From the NCBI RefSeq assembly GCF_001921215.1, contig NZ_MSIF01000032.1, positions 1 through 64,000 of the forward strand: 64,000 bases of DNA, in the 5' to 3' direction. Source of the stretch: Actinophytocola xinjiangensis. GTDB taxonomy: Bacteria > Actinomycetota > Actinomycetes > Mycobacteriales > Pseudonocardiaceae. Under the pieces are notes generated by a model. That model was not told the DNA's origin. It saw nothing but the letters and a program-made list of their open reading frames with translations, and did not search any database. Below are positions 24,691 through 33,065 of the stretch, piece by piece. Both the position numbers and the translations under genes were made by a program. Each line of letters opens with the position of its first letter. Position 1 is the first letter of the stretch.

Positions 24691-25737
24691 CTAGGTCGGA
24701 CGTTTCGGTGGTGGCGCACAGCTGTGGTCGGCGCGGAAACCGGTCGGCAGCGTGACCCGGCGCCGCGCCCGCCCGGACAGCCGTTCCAGCAGCAGCGCGG
24801 CGGCGACCTCGCCCAGGTCGCCCAGGTCGCGGGTCACCGTGGCCAGCGGCGGGCGCAGGAACTCCACCAGCGCCACCTGGTCGCAGGTCACCAGCGACAG
24901 GTCGGTGGGCACGGTGAGCCCGGCGGCGCGCACGGCCGCCAGCACGCCGGGCAGGATCTGGTTGCCGCCGGCGATCACCGCGGTCGGCCGCCCCGCTCCG
25001 CCGGCCAGCAGTGCCGCCGTGGCGTCGCGGCCGTGCGCGGCGGTGAACCCGCCGGGGCGCACGGTGACCTCCAGGTCCGGCACGCCCCGCGCGAACCGGC
25101 GCAGCACGGCGGCGCGTTCGCGGGCCGGCAGCACCCGGGGGTCGCCGTTGACCAGTGCGATGTGCCGGTGCCCCAACCGGTACAGGTGCTCGACGGCCGC
25201 GCTCAGGCCGGCGCGGTGGTCGCTGTGCACACCGCTGGCGCGCGGCAGCTTCGCGCACACCCGGTCGACCAGCACACACGGCCCCGGGTAGCGCTCCAGC
25301 TCGGCGATGGTGGCGGCGTGTCTCTCGTCGGCCATGGCCAGCAGCAGCCCGTCGGTGCGCCGTTGGCGCAGCAGCCGGATGTGCTGGGCGTCCAGGTCGG
25401 GGTCGCTGGTGGAGTTGACCAGCAGCAACGAGTACCCGGCGCGGCGCAGCGCGGTCTCGGCGCCGAGGGCGATCTGCGCGGTCAGCGGGTTGGAGATGTC
25501 GCCGACGACGTAGCCGACGGTCATGCTGGCGCCCCGGCGCAGGCTCTGCGCGAGGTGGTCCGGTTCGTAGCCGAGCGCGGCGACCGCGTCCAGCACGCGG
25601 TGGCGCATCAGCTCGCTGACGTCGGGGTGGCCGGAGAGCACGCGGGACACCGAGGACAGCGCGACCCCGGCCCGCTCGGCGACCTGGCGCACGCCGGCGC
25701 GGCGGGTGGGATCGGTGCGGGGCTCGTCGGTCGTCAT
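24691..25737 (-). CDS. LacI family transcriptional regulator
   Basis: Protein of 348 residues. The N-terminal HTH (~15-70) includes VRQVAERAGVALSSVSRVLSG and the hinge helix HLAQSLRRG; the periplasmic-binding-protein-like effector domain (~75-340) has VGYVVGDISNPL and TCDQVALVEFLRPPL. Binding of a sugar or sugar acid would release it from DNA. It is encoded inside the cluster, between the SDR and the E1 genes. Candidate operators with the core GAAACGATTC lie in the cluster's divergent promoter (33952) and before the rhamnosidase (50485). ATG at 25737. Confidence 0.88.
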   Translation of the reverse strand: MTTDEPRTDPTRRAGVRQVAERAGVALSSVSRVLSGHPDVSELMRHRVLDAVAALGYEPDHLAQSLRRGASMTVGYVVGDISNPLTAQIALGAETALRRAGYSLLLVNSTSDPDLDAQHIRLLRQRRTDGLLLAMADERHAATIAELERYPGPCVLVDRVCAKLPRASGVHSDHRAGLSAAVEHLYRLGHRHIALVNGDPRVLPARERAAVLRRFARGVPDLEVTVRPGGFTAAHGRDATAALLAGGAGRPTAVIAGGNQILPGVLAAVRAAGLTVPTDLSLVTCDQVALVEFLRPPLATVTRDLGDLGEVAAALLLERLSGRARRRVTLPTGFRADHSCAPPPKRPT

Positions 25738-25773
25738 GGCGCCATCCTCCCGAGCGCGGCGGGTTCGGGCCGG

Positions 25774-26496
25774 CTAACCGGCCCACACCCAGCCACCGTC
25801 GGCGCACACCGTCTGGCCGGTCACGAACCGGGCCCCGGCGGAGAGCAGGAACTCGACCACCCCGCTGACGTCCTCGACCCCGGCGAGCCCACCCAGCGGC
25901 GGGCGCCCGGCCAGCTCGTCGAGGTCGACGTCACCGCGGTCGGCGGCGGCCCGCAGGAACGGGGTGTCCACCCAGCCGGGCGCGACCGCGTTGACCCGGA
26001 TCCCGCGTCCGGCCCACTCCACGGCCAGGCAGCGGGTCAGCGCGACGACCCCGGCCTTGGCCGCGCAGTAGGCGGCCCGGCGCGCCAGGCCCCGGAACGC
26101 GGCGATCGAGGCGACGGTGACCACGGCGCCACCGTCGGGCAGGTGCGGGTAGGCGGCCTGGCAGGCGTAGAACGTGCCGCTGAGGTCGACGTCGAGCACG
26201 GCCCGCCAGTCGGCCGGCGACTGGTCGGCCGAGGCGCCGACGCGGGTGATGCCGGCCGAGGTGACCAGGGCGTCGATCGGTCCGTGCCGCGCGGCGGCAC
26301 CGGCGAACGCGGCGCCCAGCGCGTCCGGGTCGGTGACGTCGGCCGGGGTGTGGTCCACACCCAGCGCCGACGCGGTCGCCCGCGCGGCGGCGGCGTCCCG
26401 GTCGACGATCACCACCTGCCAGCCCTGGGCGGCCAGCCGTCCGGCGACCCCCCGGCCGATGCCGTTCGCGCCACCGGTCACCACCGCGGTACTCAT
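25774..26496 (-). CDS. Short-chain dehydrogenase/reductase
   Basis: Protein of 240 residues. Classical SDR with cofactor motif TGGANGIGRGVAGRL (~7-21; DRDAAAA at the end of beta-2 favours NAD), NAG-equivalent TSAG (~85), catalytic Ser in TVASIAAFRG and YCAAKAGVV (Tyr-x3-Lys, ~145-149), and a C-terminal GQTVCADGGW. In the cluster it probably oxidises a sugar, or the C4 hydroxyl of a 2-keto-3-deoxy acid. ATG at 26496 overlaps the enolase-superfamily stop, so it is coupled. Two SDRs in one cluster suit the two dehydrogenation steps of a non-phosphorylative pathway; which does which is not decidable. Confidence 0.85.
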   Translation of the reverse strand: MSTAVVTGGANGIGRGVAGRLAAQGWQVVIVDRDAAAARATASALGVDHTPADVTDPDALGAAFAGAAARHGPIDALVTSAGITRVGASADQSPADWRAVLDVDLSGTFYACQAAYPHLPDGGAVVTVASIAAFRGLARRAAYCAAKAGVVALTRCLAVEWAGRGIRVNAVAPGWVDTPFLRAAADRGDVDLDELAGRPPLGGLAGVEDVSGVVEFLLSAGARFVTGQTVCADGGWVWAG

Positions 26497-27608
26497 GGGT
26501 CTCCCGTCCGGTAGGTCGTCGGTGGGGTGGCCGCGAGCGTCTCGACGACCGTCCAGTCCAGCCGGTAGCCGAAGCCCGGTTCGTCGGGCACCGTGACGCC
26601 ACCGCCGGTCAGCCGGGCGAGGCCGTCGACGAACCGTTCCAGGCCGAACCCGCCGGCGCCCGGGGCGACGCACTCGAGGACCGCCGCGCCGGGGAAGCCG
26701 GCGACGAGGTGGCGGTGGACCTCCGGCCAGAAGTGCGGCACCAGGCCGGGGCCGGCGGTGGCCGCCAGGACGCGGGCGAAGGGTTCCGGGCCGCCGAGCA
26801 CGGTGGCGTCCGGGCGCAGGTGCTCGACGAGGCCGGTGGCGGCCAGCGCCTCCAGTTCGATCACCGACGCGCAGACCTCGCCCAGTGCCAGCGGCGGTCG
26901 CCGCACACCGGCCAGGGCGCGGACGGTGTCCAGGCCAAGCTCGTAGGGCACCGGCTCCTCGACGAAGGCCAGTCCCTCGTCGGCCAGCCGGGGCAACCAC
27001 TGTCTGGCCAGCGGCACCGGCCAGGCGCCGTTGACGTCCAGCGCCACGCCGACGCCCTCGCCGACCACGGCCCGCACCCGGCGCAGCCGGGCCAGGTCGA
27101 CCTCGGGGTCGGGGCCGCCCATGAGCTTCACCCAGGCCGCGCCGCCCTCGGCCGCGAGCGCCGCCTCCCCGGTCTCGGTCGCGCTCGCGTCGTTCTCGAC
27201 CGGCGCGTACCCGATGGCCACGCCGGCCGGGACCACGGCCGGCACCGGGACGTCCGGGGCCAGCAGCCGCCACACCGGTTCGCCGGCGGACCGCGCGCCG
27301 GCGTCGAGCAGCGCGAGGGTGACCGCCGCGGCCGCCCGGCTGATCGCGCCGTCCCAGCCGAGGTTGCGCAGCCCCACCCGCAGACCGTCCACATGCGACA
27401 ATCGGGGCAGTACGACGGTCGCCAGGGACGCGGCCACGTCCAGCCCCCTGGTCAGGACGAAGGCCGCGCCCTCGGCGCCGTCGGCCAACCGCGCCCGCAC
27501 ACAGCAGTACTGGCGGGCGTCGATCACCAACCGGCCGGCCCGCACCGGCCGCTCCAGCGGCACGTCGACGGTCGCGCAGGTCAGCTCCACGAGCGGGGCG
27601 GTCGTCAC
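26493..27608 (-). CDS. Enolase-superfamily (mandelate racemase/MLE-like) enzyme
   Basis: Protein of 371 residues from a GTG at 27608. N-terminal capping domain, then a barrel with WVKLMGG (the K-x-x catalytic lysine region), metal ligands in ALDVNGAW and FVEEPV, a third in LGEVCASV, and PHFWPEVHRHLVA near the C-terminus, like the mandelate racemase-group His/Glu segment. Members abstract the proton alpha to a carboxylate and mostly dehydrate sugar acids or racemise. GTGA overlap with the ABC permease and ATGA overlap with the SDR fix it inside the operon. The substrate is unknown; the second enolase-superfamily gene at 33981 is only distantly similar. Confidence 0.8.
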   Translation of the reverse strand: MTTAPLVELTCATVDVPLERPVRAGRLVIDARQYCCVRARLADGAEGAAFVLTRGLDVAASLATVVLPRLSHVDGLRVGLRNLGWDGAISRAAAAVTLALLDAGARSAGEPVWRLLAPDVPVPAVVPAGVAIGYAPVENDASATETGEAALAAEGGAAWVKLMGGPDPEVDLARLRRVRAVVGEGVGVALDVNGAWPVPLARQWLPRLADEGLAFVEEPVPYELGLDTVRALAGVRRPPLALGEVCASVIELEALAATGLVEHLRPDATVLGGPEPFARVLAATAGPGLVPHFWPEVHRHLVAGFPGAAVLECVAPGAGGFGLERFVDGLARLTGGGVTVPDEPGFGYRLDWTVVETLAATPPTTYRTGDP

Positions 27609-28606
27609 GGCCAGCCCCCCGCCGCGGCCGGCCGGGAGCGCCGCCCACCCCGGTACTCCTGGATCATCACCGCGACCACCAGCAGCGTTCCCTGCGCCAC
27701 GAACTGGTAGAACCGCGGCACGTCCAGCAGCACCAACCCGTTCTGCAACACCCCGAGCAACAGCACCCCCAGCACCGTGCCGGCCACCGTCCCCCGCCCG
27801 CCGGCCAGCGCGCACCCGCCGAGCAGCACCGCGGCGATCGACTGCAACGACAGGTTCGGCGCGCCCGAGTCGGCGACACCGGCGCCGCTGCGCGCGGTCA
27901 GCAACACCCCGGCGATCCCGGCGACGACCCCGGCCACCAGGTAGATCCCGGTCGTGTACCGGTTGACCCGCACCCCGGCCAGCCACGCGGCGGAGGTGTT
28001 GCCGCCGATGGCGTACACGTTGCGACCGAGATCGGTGTAGCGGAGCACGACGTGGAACACCACGACGGCGACGACCAGCACGGCGAGCGGCACCGGGACC
28101 CCCAGAACCCGGCCCGCCCCGAGAGCGAGGAACCCCGGCGTGCGCACGCCGATCGCCTCGCCACCCGCCAGGATGAACGTCACGCCCTGGAACGCGGAGA
28201 ACGTCGCGAGCGTGGTGATGACGGCGTTCACCCTGCCGAACCTGATGAGCGCGCCGTTGATCAGGCCGGCGGCCGCGCCGGCCGCCACCCCCAGCGCCAC
28301 TCCGGCCACCGTGCCGGCCGCCGCACCGATCGCCGCGGCCACCGAGGCCACCCCGACGACCGCACCGACGGAGATGTCCAACCCGCCGGAGATCACCGTG
28401 ACCGTCTGCGCGAGCGCGACCAGCCCGAGCAGCGACACCGCCACACCGATGTTGACCAGGTTGATCGGGAGGAAGAAGGCGGGCCGCTGGCTGCCGACGA
28501 CCACCACCAGCAGCCCGAGCGCCAGCAGCAGGCTCAGGTTCTGCCCGCCGACCGCCCGCACGACCCTGGCCGTCACGGTTCTGACCGTCACCGTCCTGGC
28601 CGTCAT
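27605..28606 (-). CDS. Sugar ABC transporter permease (RbsC-like)
   Basis: Protein of 333 residues with about nine TM helices, of the RbsC/AraH family. Typical pieces are LVALAQTVTVISGGLDISVGA, a cytoplasmic EAA-like segment RYTDLGRNVYAIGGNTSAA and ARSGAGVADSG. It pairs with the RbsA-like ATPase (ATGA overlap at 28606-28603) and the lipoprotein at 30117 as a carbohydrate uptake class 2 (CUT2) importer for a monosaccharide. The N-terminus contains short Thr/Val repeats (TARTVTVRTVTARVV) that are probably cytoplasmic. ATG at 28606. Confidence 0.88.
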   Translation of the reverse strand: MTARTVTVRTVTARVVRAVGGQNLSLLLALGLLVVVVGSQRPAFFLPINLVNIGVAVSLLGLVALAQTVTVISGGLDISVGAVVGVASVAAAIGAAAGTVAGVALGVAAGAAAGLINGALIRFGRVNAVITTLATFSAFQGVTFILAGGEAIGVRTPGFLALGAGRVLGVPVPLAVLVVAVVVFHVVLRYTDLGRNVYAIGGNTSAAWLAGVRVNRYTTGIYLVAGVVAGIAGVLLTARSGAGVADSGAPNLSLQSIAAVLLGGCALAGGRGTVAGTVLGVLLLGVLQNGLVLLDVPRFYQFVAQGTLLVVAVMIQEYRGGRRSRPAAAGGWP

Positions 28607-30120
28607 GACGACCCCGGCAGGGCCAGCGCGAGCAGCTTCTCCTCCGTCGCCTCGGCGCGGGTCAGCTCACCGGTCACCCGCCCACCGGCGAGCACCAGGA
28701 TCCGGTCGGCCACCGCCAGCAGCTCCGGCAGCTCGGAGGAGATCAGCACCACGGCCATACCCCGGTCGGCGCGCTCGCGCACGATCCGGTGGAGCTCGGC
28801 CTTGGCGCCGACGTCGACCCCCCGGGTCGGGTCGTCGAGCACCAGCACCCTCGGGTCGGTCGACAGCGCGCGGCCGACCACGACCTTCTGCTGGTTGCCG
28901 CCGGAGAGCGTGTTCACCGGCGCGTCCAGGGACCCGGCCCTGATCCGCAGCGAGGTGGCCAGCCCACTGGCGACCCGGCGCTGCTCACCGACCCGCACGA
29001 ACCGCGCGACGGTGAGCCGGCGCAGCACCGACAGCGTCAGGTTCTCCCGCACGCCCCGGTCCAGGACCAGCCCGTCGGCCAGCCGGTCCTCCGGGGTCAG
29101 CGCTATCCCGGCGTCCAGCGCGGCCCTCGGCCCGGCCGGGCGCACCGGCTCGCCGTCGACGGTGATCCGCCCGGCGGTGATCGGGGCCGCGCCGAACAGC
29201 GCCCTGGCCAGCGCCGAGCGGCCGGCGCCGACCAGCCCGGCGACACCGAGGATCTCACCGCGCCGCACCGACAGCGACACGTCCCGCAGCCGCCGCGTGC
29301 ACAGCCCCTCGACCCGCAGCCGCTCGGGGCCGGGCCGCGTCCAGGCGGGCGCGGCGGCGAGCGCGCGACCGACCATCCGGCGGACGAGGTCGGCGTCGGA
29401 CACCGCGTCCGCCGGCTCGTCGGCGACCAGCACGCCGTCGCGCAGCACGGCGATCCGGTCGGCCACCCGCCGGACCTCCCGCAGCCGGTGGGAGACGTAC
29501 ACGATCGCCACCCCGCCGGCCGCCAGCCGCTCCACGACCGCCAGCAGCCGGTCGGTGTCGTCCTCGGCGAGCGCGGCGGTCGGCTCGTCGAGCGCCAGCA
29601 CCGCCGGACGCTCACGCAGCGCCTTCACGACCTCCACGAGCTGGCGCCGCGCCGGGCTCAGCCGCTCGACCGGCGTGCGCGGATCCAGCTCGGCGCCCAG
29701 CCCGTGGCGGGCGAACTCCCGGGCCGCCGCCGCGTACAGCCCGGACCAGCGCACGACCCGGCGCCCGGTCGACGCCGCGCCGACCGCCCCGAGGAACAGG
29801 TTCTCGGCGACGGTCAGCGACCCCACCAGCTCCGGTTCCTGGTGCACGACCCGCACCCCGGCGGCCCGCGCGGCCCGGGGCCCACCGAAGCCGGCGCGCT
29901 GGACGCCCCCGATCACCAGCGTGCCGGCGTCCGGCGGGACCTCCCCGGCCAGCACCCGCAGCAGGGTCGACTTCCCCGCCCCGTTCTCCCCGACCAGCCC
30001 GACCACCTCACCCGCCGCCACGGCCAGGCCAACGTCGTCGAGCGCCACCACGCCGCCGTAGCGTTTGCCGACCCCGCGCAGCTCCAGCGCCGGCACACCG
30101 CCGCCCCGCACGCCGCTCAC
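28603..30120 (-). CDS. Sugar ABC transporter ATPase (RbsA-like, two NBDs)
   Basis: Protein of 505 residues with tandem nucleotide-binding domains. The first NBD has Walker A GENGAGKST (~38-46) and VLALDEPTAALAEDD; its signature appears degenerate (LSPARRQL). The second NBD has a Walker A-like GLVGAGRSALARA, signature LSGGNQQK (~410) and Walker B VLVLDDPTRGVDVG. This one-good, one-degenerate arrangement is normal for RbsA/MglA/AraG proteins of CUT2 importers. GTG at 30120 overlaps the stop of the binding-protein gene (GTGA). Confidence 0.88.
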   Translation of the reverse strand: MSGVRGGGVPALELRGVGKRYGGVVALDDVGLAVAAGEVVGLVGENGAGKSTLLRVLAGEVPPDAGTLVIGGVQRAGFGGPRAARAAGVRVVHQEPELVGSLTVAENLFLGAVGAASTGRRVVRWSGLYAAAAREFARHGLGAELDPRTPVERLSPARRQLVEVVKALRERPAVLALDEPTAALAEDDTDRLLAVVERLAAGGVAIVYVSHRLREVRRVADRIAVLRDGVLVADEPADAVSDADLVRRMVGRALAAAPAWTRPGPERLRVEGLCTRRLRDVSLSVRRGEILGVAGLVGAGRSALARALFGAAPITAGRITVDGEPVRPAGPRAALDAGIALTPEDRLADGLVLDRGVRENLTLSVLRRLTVARFVRVGEQRRVASGLATSLRIRAGSLDAPVNTLSGGNQQKVVVGRALSTDPRVLVLDDPTRGVDVGAKAELHRIVRERADRGMAVVLISSELPELLAVADRILVLAGGRVTGELTRAEATEEKLLALALPGSS

Positions 30121-31085
30121 CCGCACGGCAGCTCCCCGGCGGCGGTGTCCGGCCCGACCAGCTCGCCGGTGAACAGCGTCACCGCCGGCAGTGGTTCGCC
30201 CCCGGTGAGGTGGCGGTGCAGGGTGGCGACCGCGATCCGGCCGTTGTCCCTCGGGTCGAGCGCGACCGCCGACCGGTAGGCCGACGCGCCGCCGGCCGCC
30301 CACTGGTCGCACGCCAGGTTGGCGCCCAGGCCGACGCCGATGACCCGGTCGGCGCCCATCCCGGCGTTGGCCAGCGCCGTGATCGCGCCGACCACGCCCT
30401 CGTCGTTGCACGACCAGACGATCCAGTGGCGCACGTCGCGGTGGTTGTTGAGCGCGGCGCTCACGGTGTCGTTGGCGGAGTTGAGGGTGCCGTCGTACTC
30501 GACGCGCAGCACGGACTCCGCCAGGCCCGGCTCCGCGTCGGCGAACGCCGCCAGCGCGCCGTCGGTGCGGTCCATGCAGGTCGACACGCCAGGCAGCTCG
30601 ACCGACACGACCCGCACGCCGGCCGGGTCCCAGCCGCTGCCCTGGTGGAGCCGGGCCGCCTCCGCGCCGACGTCGGCGCCGACCTGCTCGCCGTCGAGCG
30701 CGACGACCGGCACCGGGTCGCCGGCGGCGTCGTCGAACGAGTCCGGGGAGGCGAGCAGCGGGATGCCGGCGGCCGAGGCCTTGGCGGCGATCGCCGGGCC
30801 GATCGCCGGGTCCTGGATGGTGACGATCAGACCGTCGGCGCCGGCCGCGATCGCCGTGTCGGCGGCGGAGAGCTGCTGGTCGGAGCTGTCGGTGAACTGC
30901 ACGGCCAGGTCGAGGCCCAGCCGCTGCGCCTCGGCCCGCGCGCCGCCGGCGACCTGCTGGAAGTAGGTCGTGCCGCCCTGGGAGCGCAGCAGGAACGTCA
31001 CCGAGGTCGCCGAACCGGTGTCGGTGCCGCAGGCGACGACCGGCAACAGCAGCAGGGCGCCGAGTGCACGGCGGTACCGGGCCAT
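30117..31085 (-). CDS. Sugar-binding lipoprotein (RbsB-like)
   Basis: Protein of 322 residues. Lipoprotein signal with LLLLPVVACGTD (Cys ~20), then a type I periplasmic-binding fold (FLLRSQGGTTYFQQV, GADGLIVTIQDPAIGPAI, VWSCNDEGVVGAITAL) as in ribose, xylose and rhamnose-binding proteins. It would capture the monosaccharide outside the membrane for the adjacent permease and ATPase. ATG at 31085 has GAGGAG upstream. An extra cysteine pair (Cys in STCMDRT, WSCNDEG, ANLACDQW) might form disulfides; that is inference. Confidence 0.87.
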   Translation of the reverse strand: MARYRRALGALLLLPVVACGTDTGSATSVTFLLRSQGGTTYFQQVAGGARAEAQRLGLDLAVQFTDSSDQQLSAADTAIAAGADGLIVTIQDPAIGPAIAAKASAAGIPLLASPDSFDDAAGDPVPVVALDGEQVGADVGAEAARLHQGSGWDPAGVRVVSVELPGVSTCMDRTDGALAAFADAEPGLAESVLRVEYDGTLNSANDTVSAALNNHRDVRHWIVWSCNDEGVVGAITALANAGMGADRVIGVGLGANLACDQWAAGGASAYRSAVALDPRDNGRIAVATLHRHLTGGEPLPAVTLFTGELVGPDTAAGELPCG

Positions 31086-31099
31086 GATGACGCTCCTCG

Positions 31100-32074
31100 T
31101 CAGGTTCGCACGCCGCCGTCGGCGTCCACAGCGGACACCGGGCGCTCGTCGGCGGCGAACAGGGTCACGGTCAGCCGGGTGGACAGCGCGCCGTGCGGTC
31201 CCAGCCGGTGCCCCTGCCCCCGGGCGATGGCCGCCGCCAGCCCGTCGTTGGGCCAGGCCGACGCCGGTTCCAGCGCGACGATCCGCGACCGGCCGTACCA
31301 GGGGAAGTCCCGGCCGCCGATCTCGGTCCACAGCCAGGCGTGCGGGAACACGGCGGTGTCCCAGCCGAGCGCGACGCCGGTGCCGCGCTCGACGTCGCGC
31401 AACGCCGCCCAGCCGCGCGCCAGGCCGGTCAGGTAGACCACGCGTTCGGTCGGCGTGTCCGGCACGGCCCGCAGGTCGACGTCGGCGCCGTCCTTGCCGG
31501 GGGCGAACGGCCAGCGCGCCGAGCCGGCGCGCAGGTCGTTGAACTCGGGGTCGTGGTCGGCCGGCACGTGGGTGGCCGCGTCCGGCAGGTCGAGGCGGGC
31601 GCCGGGTCGCGCCTCGAACGCCGGGTGGTGGCCCCACAGGAAGTCCACCGGGAAGCCGGCCACGTTGGTCACCGTCTCCTCGATGACCAGGACCGGCCGC
31701 CGGTCCTCCAGCGTCATCCGGCGCCGCAGCACCAGCGGCAGCCGGGCGGCACAGTCCAGCACGGCGAACCCGCGTCCACTGTCCACAACGGACCATTCGG
31801 CGGCGGACACCTCGCCGTGGAAGGCCAGCGGCACGCCGGCCACCTCGCAGGCCGCACCGGCGTTGGGGAACAGCTCCTGCCAGCCACCCCGGTAGGCCGA
31901 CAGCCAGTCGAGGTCGTCGCGCCCGTAGCTCACCGACCGCCCGGCCGGCAGCGGCACGTCGGAGGGCTCGTAGTACAGGACGTTGTCCCCGCCCGGGCGG
32001 CCGAGGAACCGGATCTCCGCGCCGCGCCCCGGCGCCACCTCGACGGCGATCGCGCCGTTGTCCAGGCGGATCAC
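31100..32074 (-). CDS. Aldose 1-epimerase (mutarotase)-family protein
   Basis: Protein of 324 residues starting at GTG (32074), which overlaps the stop of the preceding hydrolase gene. A galactose-mutarotase-like beta-sandwich is indicated by GGWQELFPNAGAACE, WGHHPAFEARPGARLDLP (catalytic His region) and VALEPASAWPNDG (glutamate region). It would interconvert sugar anomers before dehydrogenation of the beta- or alpha-pyranose, or be a YihR-like homologue. It lies between the hydrolase and the sugar-binding lipoprotein, 14 bases before the latter's start, supporting a role just after uptake. Confidence 0.8.
   Translation of the reverse strand: MIRLDNGAIAVEVAPGRGAEIRFLGRPGGDNVLYYEPSDVPLPAGRSVSYGRDDLDWLSAYRGGWQELFPNAGAACEVAGVPLAFHGEVSAAEWSVVDSGRGFAVLDCAARLPLVLRRRMTLEDRRPVLVIEETVTNVAGFPVDFLWGHHPAFEARPGARLDLPDAATHVPADHDPEFNDLRAGSARWPFAPGKDGADVDLRAVPDTPTERVVYLTGLARGWAALRDVERGTGVALGWDTAVFPHAWLWTEIGGRDFPWYGRSRIVALEPASAWPNDGLAAAIARGQGHRLGPHGALSTRLTVTLFAADERPVSAVDADGGVRT
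31781..31793 (+). repeat. Copy 5 of 13-bp motif GTCCACAACGGAC
   Basis: Inside the mutarotase gene; the coding strand reads W-S-V-V-D-S-G with GTT, AGT and GGA, all uncommon codons here. A preceding CGTCCACT gives a partial second half-site. Confidence 0.55.
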
Positions 32075-33027
32075 GGCTCGCCGAGCCAGGTGTACCGGAC
32101 CCGCCCGTCGTCCCCGGCGCCGACCCGCACCTGCCCGGTGGCGGCCAGCCGTTCCAGGTGCCCGGACAGCGGGAAGTGCAGCGCCGGGTCCGCCTCCCGG
32201 GGCCAGTGGCCCAGCGACGCGCCGAGCGCCCCGACCAGCCCGGCCATCGACACCGGTTCCCCTGCCTCGCGCAGGTGGCGCCGGACCGCGCGGTCCACCC
32301 GGTCGGTGAACGCGCGCGAGCCGTGCAGGAACTCGGCGACCTGGTCGTCGCGGTACACCGGGTAGTGGCCGGTCAGCAGGACGCGGGGGGCGAGTTGGGT
32401 GAGCAGGCCGATGGTGGCCAGGTAGGTGTCGAGGTAGCGGTAGGTCGGCGGGAAGGCCGGCGCGCCGGCGGCGGTCGGGACGGCGTCGCCGAGCACCGCG
32501 TCCCCGACGATCACGGCGTTGGCGCGCGGGTCGAACACGCTGACGCTGCCCCAGGAGTGCCCGGGGGTGTGCAGAACGGTGACCCGCCAGCCGTCACCCA
32601 GGTCGATCGTCTCACCACCGGTGAGTCCGATGTGGACCGATGTGGTGGCGGTGGCGGCGCGGACGGCGTCCTTGGCCTCGGCGGTCTCGTCGTGGCCGTG
32701 CGGGCCGGCGAACTCGCCGTAGCGCCGGGCGATCAGCGCCTCGACGTCCTCGATCATCGGCCGGTCCAGCTCGTGGGCCAGCAGCGACGCGTCCGGGAAC
32801 GCCTCGGCGACCACCCCGTTGCCGGCGGTGTGGTCCCAGTCGGAGTGGGTGTTGAGCACGTAGCGCAGCGGGGCCGCCTGCCGCACGCGGTCGAGGTAGT
32901 GCCCGGCGGTGTCCCTGGTCGCCGTGTCGACCAGCAGCGAGGCCCGCGTGCCGGCCAGCAGGTACACGGCGTTGACCCGCTCGCCGAAGGGCGTCTCCAG
33001 GCGGTGGATGCCTTGCGCGACTTCCAT
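32071..33027 (-). CDS. Metallo-beta-lactamase-fold hydrolase
   Basis: Protein of 318 residues. The MBL zinc-binding motif appears as NTHSDWDHTAGN (~60-70), with further ligands in LHTPGHSWGSVSVFD, IVGDAVLGD and LLTGHYPVY; a winged-helix-like C-terminal extension follows (~215-318). Many such proteins hydrolyse lactones or thioesters. Between a sugar dehydrogenase-like SDR and a sugar-acid dehydratase it could open the aldonolactone, replacing a dedicated lactonase; that role is inference. ATG at 33027; its stop overlaps the mutarotase GTG. Confidence 0.75.
   Translation of the reverse strand: MEVAQGIHRLETPFGERVNAVYLLAGTRASLLVDTATRDTAGHYLDRVRQAAPLRYVLNTHSDWDHTAGNGVVAEAFPDASLLAHELDRPMIEDVEALIARRYGEFAGPHGHDETAEAKDAVRAATATTSVHIGLTGGETIDLGDGWRVTVLHTPGHSWGSVSVFDPRANAVIVGDAVLGDAVPTAAGAPAFPPTYRYLDTYLATIGLLTQLAPRVLLTGHYPVYRDDQVAEFLHGSRAFTDRVDRAVRRHLREAGEPVSMAGLVGALGASLGHWPREADPALHFPLSGHLERLAATGQVRVGAGDDGRVRYTWLGEP
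32625..32637 (-). repeat. Copy 6 of 13-bp motif GTCCACATCGGAC
   Basis: Inside the MBL-fold gene, on its coding strand, encoding S-V-H-I-G-L with GGA. Last copy found; none was seen from 33 kb to the end of the window. Confidence 0.55.
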
Positions 33028-33065
33028 GCACGGACTCCGTTGGTCGGTCGGTGGGATCGGTCGGT

